From: Bacillus sp. V2I10
GTDB taxonomy: Bacteria > Bacillota > Bacilli > Bacillales > Bacillaceae
Direction of reading: 5' to 3'
DNA length: 64,000 bases
NCBI RefSeq assembly: GCF_030817055.1
Contig: NZ_JAUSYV010000001.1
Location: 4,612,001 to 4,676,000 of the forward strand
Shown here in pieces: positions 59,483-64,000 of the stretch. Numbering within the stretch: the stretch's first letter is position 1; each line of letters starts with the position of its first letter. Under the pieces are notes generated by a model. The model ran no database searches. It was given only the letters and a program-made list of their open reading frames with translations, and had not been told where the DNA came from. The translations under genes were made by a program, and so were the position numbers.

Positions 59483-61609
59483 TTATGAAAAAGAAAATTC
59501 TATTTTCCCTTCCTTAAGGACAAGGCTTGCATCAAATGGTTTCTTCCCTTTAAAGCCTTTCAGCTTGTTCGTTTTTCCTTTAAGACAAAGCTGTTTAATT
59601 TGCGCCGCCGAAATAGTTTTACCCAAAAGCTTTTTCGGAAACGTCTGTTTGCAGCCAGTTTTGTAATCTGTGCACCCATAAAAAGTTTTGCGGTCCATGA
59701 TGCTGCCCGTTTTACATGCAGGACAAAGACAGATGGCTTCTCTTGTGTCTGCAGCAGCCGGCTGTGCAGTCACTTCTAATTTTTCCATGCTGGCACTTGC
59801 CTGATCCAGCAATGTGAAACAGAATTTTTTTGCTGTATCAATGAAGACATCCTTTGACTTTTCACCGCTGCCGATTCCTTTCAGATAAACCTCCCATTTA
59901 GCCGTCATTTCTGGTTTGGAAAGCAGTGTCCCCTCAACAGCTTCACAGAGAATTTCCCCTTTGCCTGTAACAAATACCTCGTTCTTTTTGACTTCAATAA
60001 ATTTTCTCATCAGCAAGGTATCAATAATTCCAGAGCGTGTTGCTTCTGTTCCAAGGCCTTCGGTGCTGTTCAGCGCTTCTCTCATTTCCTTGTCTTCAAC
60101 ATGTTTGCCTGCAGTTTTCATAAGGGTAATCAGCTGGCCCTGAGTGTATGGTTTAGGCGGCTGTGTCATGCCATCCTTTACTTTTACAGAGGCAATGGCT
60201 GCTTCACCATTGGTTACTTTCGGAAGCATTTGATCTTCTTTTTTCTCATCCGCTTCCACGGGTTCCTTTTGATACAGCGACTTCCATCCTGGATTTTTCA
60301 TTGTTTTTCCTTTACTGATGAAATCATTTTTTCCAATAGAAGTGACAATGGTTGTTTCATCAAATACATAGTCATCCATGAACATCCCAAGTGCAGTTTT
60401 CATTACCTCTTCGTAGACGGATTTTTGTTCATAGCTAAAAGAGTTAAAAATGGCAGGACTGACTTTCTTTTCAGTCGGCACGATGGCATAGTGATCGCTG
60501 ACACGCTTAGAATCTACGTATCTTTTGGATGGATGAAGGCGCACAGGGTTAAAAGACAGGGAAAGTGCCTGCTGATACTGGCTGATGTTTGCCTTGATGT
60601 AACTGAACTCTTCATCTGTAATATATTGCGAATCCGTCCGGGGATATGAAATATATCCTTTTTCATACAAAGATTGAGCCGTTTTCAGCACCTGGCTCGG
60701 ACTCATTTTCCTTTGTTTATTCAGCTTTGCCTGCAGGGTGGACAAACTGTGGAGCTTTGGTGAAGGCACACGCTTTTCAGCAACTTCGGTGCTCTTAACC
60801 TTTGCATCATACGTTTTCTGATTTTCCGTAATATCGGGTGCTGCTGCTGCAAACAGCTCTTCAGATGTTTTAAAACGGCCTTTCAGCTTACCTGTGTACT
60901 CCCCGTTCTCCACCTTGAAGGCTGCCTGAAGCTCGAAGAAAGGTTCTGGCTTAAAATTCTCGATTTCTTTTTGCCTGTCATAAATTAATTTTAATACAGG
61001 GGTTTGCACACGGCCGACACTGAACACATCGCGGACCCCCTTTTTTTGAAGATGAAGGGTATAGAGCCTGCTTGCATTTAACCCAACAAGCCAGTCCGAT
61101 ATTTGCCGGGCCTGTGCTTCGTGGAACAAATGAATGGTTTTGCTGCCGTCATACAGTTCATTAAAGCCTTTTAATATCGCATTTTCCGTCAAAGAAGAGG
61201 TCCAGAGCCGTTTTATCGGCTTTTGGTTTGCTCCAGCCATCATGATCAGCAGGCGTGCGATGTTTTCACCTTCACGTGCCGGATCTGTTCCGATAATAAT
61301 TTCGTCGGCTTCTTTTAATAGGTCTTTAACAATCTTAAATTGCTTTGCTTTTCCTTTACTTACTTTATACAAAAACTGATCTGGAATAATCGGCAGTGTT
61401 TCAAGCCTCCACTTTTTCCATTCATCCTTATATTCATCCGGATTTTTAAGCTCAACTAAATGGCCGATTGCCCACGTGACCTTCGCACCATTTGGAAAAA
61501 CAGAGCATGACCCAATCTCCAAATATCCTTCTCTTTTAACAAAAGGAAACGGAGCTGCGAGTTTACGCCCCTGATCAGGTTTTTCTGCAAGGATTAATAC
61601 GCATCCCAT
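59483..61609 (-). CDS. topB: DNA topoisomerase III (TopB)
   Basis: 708-residue type IA topoisomerase, decatenating and relaxing negatively supercoiled DNA. N-terminal Toprim domain with LILAEKP and the acidic triad region GTDPAREGE at 107-115. The active-site tyrosine is Tyr322 in GYISYPRTDSQYI. The C-terminus has one zinc-type segment (CLCPACKTGSIMDRKTFYGC near 630) and then a TopB-type tail. The N-terminus (MGCVLILAEKPDQGRKLAAP) differs from the standard B. subtilis MSKTVVLAEKPSVG start. Either chromosomal TopB or a mobile-element-type homologue. Confidence 0.9.
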   Translation of the reverse strand: MGCVLILAEKPDQGRKLAAPFPFVKREGYLEIGSCSVFPNGAKVTWAIGHLVELKNPDEYKDEWKKWRLETLPIIPDQFLYKVSKGKAKQFKIVKDLLKEADEIIIGTDPAREGENIARLLIMMAGANQKPIKRLWTSSLTENAILKGFNELYDGSKTIHLFHEAQARQISDWLVGLNASRLYTLHLQKKGVRDVFSVGRVQTPVLKLIYDRQKEIENFKPEPFFELQAAFKVENGEYTGKLKGRFKTSEELFAAAAPDITENQKTYDAKVKSTEVAEKRVPSPKLHSLSTLQAKLNKQRKMSPSQVLKTAQSLYEKGYISYPRTDSQYITDEEFSYIKANISQYQQALSLSFNPVRLHPSKRYVDSKRVSDHYAIVPTEKKVSPAIFNSFSYEQKSVYEEVMKTALGMFMDDYVFDETTIVTSIGKNDFISKGKTMKNPGWKSLYQKEPVEADEKKEDQMLPKVTNGEAAIASVKVKDGMTQPPKPYTQGQLITLMKTAGKHVEDKEMREALNSTEGLGTEATRSGIIDTLLMRKFIEVKKNEVFVTGKGEILCEAVEGTLLSKPEMTAKWEVYLKGIGSGEKSKDVFIDTAKKFCFTLLDQASASMEKLEVTAQPAAADTREAICLCPACKTGSIMDRKTFYGCTDYKTGCKQTFPKKLLGKTISAAQIKQLCLKGKTNKLKGFKGKKPFDASLVLKEGKIEFSFS

Positions 61610-61685
61610 TTATAGGTCAATCTCCTTTATTCTATATTTTATAAGGTATAAGTCTTGTTCGACCTTTTTAATAAGTCAAACAAGT

Positions 61686-61734
61686 AAGCGTCAAATAATA
61701 TCACGCCTAGAAATGCGAACATTATTTGACGCTT
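61686..61734. repeat. Perfect 14-bp inverted repeat with a 21-base loop
   Basis: AAGCGTCAAATAAT (61686-61699) pairs exactly with ATTATTTGACGCTT (61721-61734). It is just downstream of the truncated unknown gene (minus strand) and about 77 bp upstream of topB. There is no good T run on the minus strand; it could be a terminator or the end of a mobile element. Confidence 0.7.
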
Positions 61735-61769
61735 TATAATTTTACTTCGTTTTAAATGTAATAAATCTT

Positions 61770-62894
61770 CTAACTTTCTAATTCTATTATTTCTTCTAAC
61801 TCCGTATAGTAATTTTTAATTGCTATTTCCATACAGGCTTTTCTATTTTCAGAAGTACGTTGTGCTAGATATTTTTTGTTGTAATAAAATGTGAATTCGT
61901 GAATTGTTGCAAAAATATTTGAGTAAGCCTGCATCCAATCATATAAATCGTCAGGGGCGAGTTCTAATTCAGTACTTGTCATGAAGGATTCTTCAATTTT
62001 AGAAAATGCAGGCTCTATTTGCTCAACGAAACTTGCTTCTGAAATTAATCCGTTGATATATTCATTATAAAGACTAATTACTTCCTCAGCTGATTTTATC
62101 ATTGTTCTAGCTATTTCTTTTACAGCTAACATTAATTCTAATTTGTTACCTGTGTTATCCTGATTAATCGTTTTGAGGCTTTCATAATAAGCATGCACAA
62201 TAAAATGTGTGTCTTTTATCATAAACTTGTTTGAACCATCTACATTATACCACCAATCTTTGTTCTGATTATCATCACACCAAGTCGTATGGCATATGAA
62301 ATTACCTCTTTTCATGTCACTTTCATCAAAGCCAAAATATATCCACACTATATTAGCTAATTTACCTTTCCGCCTTCCGGAACTTCGTTGATTTTTATAT
62401 ACTTCAGCCGTTTTAACTTTATCCGTTATTTCAATGGATACTTTAGAGATTTCTTCAAAGGAAAGTGGTTCTTTTAGAATGACCTTTACTCCATATCTTT
62501 TACAATTCCCTGTATGCACTGGTTCAACTTCATAAATGATATATTGATCGCTTTCGAAATATATCTTCGCTGTATGGAAAGGTTTGTAATCATCAACCTT
62601 AAAGAAAATAGTTCCCCCCATATTTCTTTTGAAAATTGGATTTTGTTGCAATGTAGGATTTCTTTTATTCCAAACATCCAAATAAAGGTTTACCAATTTA
62701 TGTATATCATTTAAAGAAACTCTACCTTTTTTAACAATCAATTTGTTTTCAAATGCATCACATAAAAAACTTGTAAAGATACTAATCAGTTTATCCGGAT
62801 GTCCATATGAGACTTGTTCCGCATTACTTGAGGAGAAAACTGCGTAACCTTTTCCTTGAAAGTCTGCTGCCGTATTACCAACAAATTTATCTTT
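61770..62894 (-). pseudogene. Unknown protein gene, apparently truncated at its 5' end
   Basis: I do not recognise the family. The first start codon is a TTG at 62741 giving 323 residues, but the same frame is open for 51 more codons, to 62894, with protein-like sequence (ADFQGKGYAVFSSSNAEQVS, then YGHPDKLISIFTSFL), no start codon there and no ribosome site at 62741. So its natural 5' end was probably lost at the intron-like sequence that begins at about 62.9 kb. It has lower GC than its neighbours, a basic SSGRRKGKLANIVWIYFGF middle and a helical, acidic C-terminus. Either a pseudogene or still translated from an internal start. Confidence 0.6.
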
Positions 62895-62897
62895 TTA

Positions 62898-63170
62898 AGA
62901 ACCACTTCCATATGGTGTTTATATAGATAATAGTTTCGGTATGAAGGATCACCTATAAGTTCATTACAGGGATTGGAGCCTGAACGTGTGTTGTACATTG
63001 GTTCGTTTGTAATGCCCTTAGGGAACGTGGCATTACGCAAAGTATGCGCTTTAATCCTGCATTTGTTCCCAAACCGTATAAACATAAGATAAGTCTCTTT
63101 TGTAGCATTTCTTTGTTAATGACCTCTCCGTATGATGGGAATCTGTCACGTACGGTTCTACTGAAGAAGG
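62898..63170 (+). mobile_element. Degenerate 3' part of a group II intron
   Basis: At 63125-63158 the sequence reads TCTCCGTATGATGGG, then CTGTCACGTACGGTTC, which matches group II intron domain V (CCGTATGATGGGAAACTATCACGTACGG). The usual first bases GAG are TCT/CTC here, so the outer base pairs and the AGC catalytic triad are lost. The upstream 200 bp contain intron-like segments and no reverse-transcriptase frame. It is probably a dead remnant. Boundaries are approximate. Confidence 0.55.
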
Positions 63171-63217
63171 ATATTACCTTAATGATCAAGAATTAAAAGA
63201 TAAATACTTGTAACTGC

Positions 63218-63229
63218 TTACATATGTAA
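63218..63229. promoter_or_regulatory. Palindrome TTACATATGTAA upstream of the hydrolase gene
   Basis: A perfect 12-bp palindrome about 45 bp before the start codon, near TTGTAA (63208-63213) as a possible -35. It resembles operators of TetR- or MarR-type regulators, but none is visible next to it. Confidence 0.4.
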
Positions 63230-63273
63230 TAGTAATTCTTTTTTCTGAATAGAAAAGATGTGGAGGAAGAAAG

Positions 63274-64000
63274 ATGATAGAGATTGAAGGGCAGGAAAAT
63301 GAACAGATAGGTTTGGTATTTATTCAAGGTGCAGGCTTAGAAAGCCGTATCTGGGAACCAGTTGTATCAGAAATAAAAAGTCCCTTTTTACTAGTTAATT
63401 TTCCTGAACGAGAAGGAGAGAATGGATTGCGGCAAAGTTTGACTCTTCAAGATTACAATGCTTATATAAAGCGACAAATTGAAGCTTGGAAAGTTAGAAA
63501 ATTTATTATTGTAGCACATTCTTTGGGTGGTGTCCTTGCACTTAAAATTGCTAATGATCTGTCGGAGAGTCTGGTTGGCTTTATTGCAATTGGGGCGACT
63601 ATTCCTAAAAATGGGGGATCATTCCTCTCAACTTTTCCATTTGCAAAACGTTTTTTGATGAATGTACTTTTACGTGTGTTTGGTACGAAACCACCTGAAT
63701 CTTCTATTCGTAAGGGACTATGTAATGATCTTTCACCTGAGCAGGCAACCGAAGTAGTACGTGGTTTTGTACCGGAGTCTATTCACATTTATACAGATCG
63801 AACAAAAGCAATCGTTCCAACCAATGTACCTAAGCTTTATATAAAATTAACGAAAGATCAAGAAATGAGTCTGTCTCAACAGGATAAAATGATAGGCAAT
63901 CTTGCTCCACAGAAAATCGAAATGCTTGAAACAGGTCATTTGCCTATGCTCATTAAACCCAACGAATTAAGGAATTCTCTAAATGCATTTCTTGCTCAAT
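63274..64000 (+). CDS. Alpha/beta hydrolase (3' end cut by window)
   Basis: Open to the window end, about 242 residues visible and probably nearly complete. It begins MIEIEGQENEQIGLVFIQGA; the nucleophile elbow is VAHSLGGVLAL (Ser near 90), the oxyanion segment is FIQGAG near 16, and the likely catalytic histidine is in LETGHLPMLI near 222. It looks like a cytoplasmic carboxylesterase-type enzyme with no signal peptide. The ATG follows GGAGGAAG. Substrate unknown. It lies downstream of the intron remnant and may be a recent arrival. Confidence 0.8.
   Translation, partial: MIEIEGQENEQIGLVFIQGAGLESRIWEPVVSEIKSPFLLVNFPEREGENGLRQSLTLQDYNAYIKRQIEAWKVRKFIIVAHSLGGVLALKIANDLSESLVGFIAIGATIPKNGGSFLSTFPFAKRFLMNVLLRVFGTKPPESSIRKGLCNDLSPEQATEVVRGFVPESIHIYTDRTKAIVPTNVPKLYIKLTKDQEMSLSQQDKMIGNLAPQKIEMLETGHLPMLIKPNELRNSLNAFLAQ

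Noticed and set aside
62786..63189. Two minus-strand frames (99 and 78 codons) over the intron remnant
   Set aside because: Cysteine- and arginine-rich products without ribosome sites; such frames are typical spurious calls over group II intron RNA.

Overview
The window is a low-GC Gram-positive chromosome segment from a spore-forming Bacillaceae member that is not B. subtilis itself. Supporting signs are strong AGGAGG-type ribosome sites, frequent TTG and GTG starts, two SAM (S-box) riboswitches, a Spo0E-type phosphatase, a YjcZ-like small protein, and gene order matching B. subtilis. Read right to left, the backbone follows the B. subtilis yisI-to-argD segment: yisI, yisK, yisL, yisN, asnO, yisQ, yisR, then yitJ, yitK, yitL(cvfB), yitS, yitT, ipi, yizC, yitU, yitV, yitW, argC, argJ, argB, argD. 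Names come from recognising protein families and this order; no database search was run.

Layout. 1-3.5 kb: arginine biosynthesis operon argC-J-B-D (minus strand, argD cut by the window edge). 3.9-9.2 kb: housekeeping yit genes, small unknown genes and a lipoprotein version of the proteinase inhibitor Ipi. 9.2-11.1 kb: a scarred area with a chemoreceptor gene remnant, the RNA-binding protein CvfB, and copies of a dispersed palindromic repeat. 11.1-17.3 kb: yitK, then an S-box riboswitch driving yitJ-metH for methionine synthesis. 17.4-20 kb: a short-chain dehydrogenase, two tiny membrane proteins and pyrophosphatase PpaC. 20-28.7 kb: accessory genes, namely a 1408-residue TPR protein with an embedded papain-like domain co-transcribed with an APH-type kinase, a nucleoside hydrolase and a penicillin-acylase-type hydrolase. 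29-38 kb: a maltodextrin cluster (LacI regulator, membrane-anchored amylase, ABC importer mdxEFG, divergent neopullulanase) with cre-like and repressor-like operators. 38-44 kb: amino-acid permease with a perfect cre, ferredoxin, yisR/yisQ and an ammonium transporter behind a TnrA/GlnR box. 44-53 kb: S-box-controlled orphan metQ, asnO, yisN, yisL, an inserted rocD, yisK, yisI and a DUF418 membrane protein. 53.5-59.3 kb: secreted M14 carboxypeptidase, a GbsR-type regulator and the divergent OpuC-type osmoprotectant importer. 59.5-64 kb: topoisomerase III, a 5'-truncated unknown gene, a degenerate group II intron end and an alpha/beta hydrolase cut by the window edge.

How the genes work together. 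YitJ makes 5-methyl-THF and MetH uses it to methylate homocysteine, while MetQ binds external methionine; both loci answer to SAM. The Mdx cluster degrades starch outside the cell, imports maltodextrins and hydrolyses them inside. ArgC-J-B-D build ornithine and RocD degrades it. AsnO and the ammonium transporter serve nitrogen assimilation, and OpuC serves osmoprotection. The strongest candidates for something undescribed are the TPR/C39-like protein with its kinase partner, the dispersed palindromic repeat family, and the intron/truncation scar near 62.9 kb.
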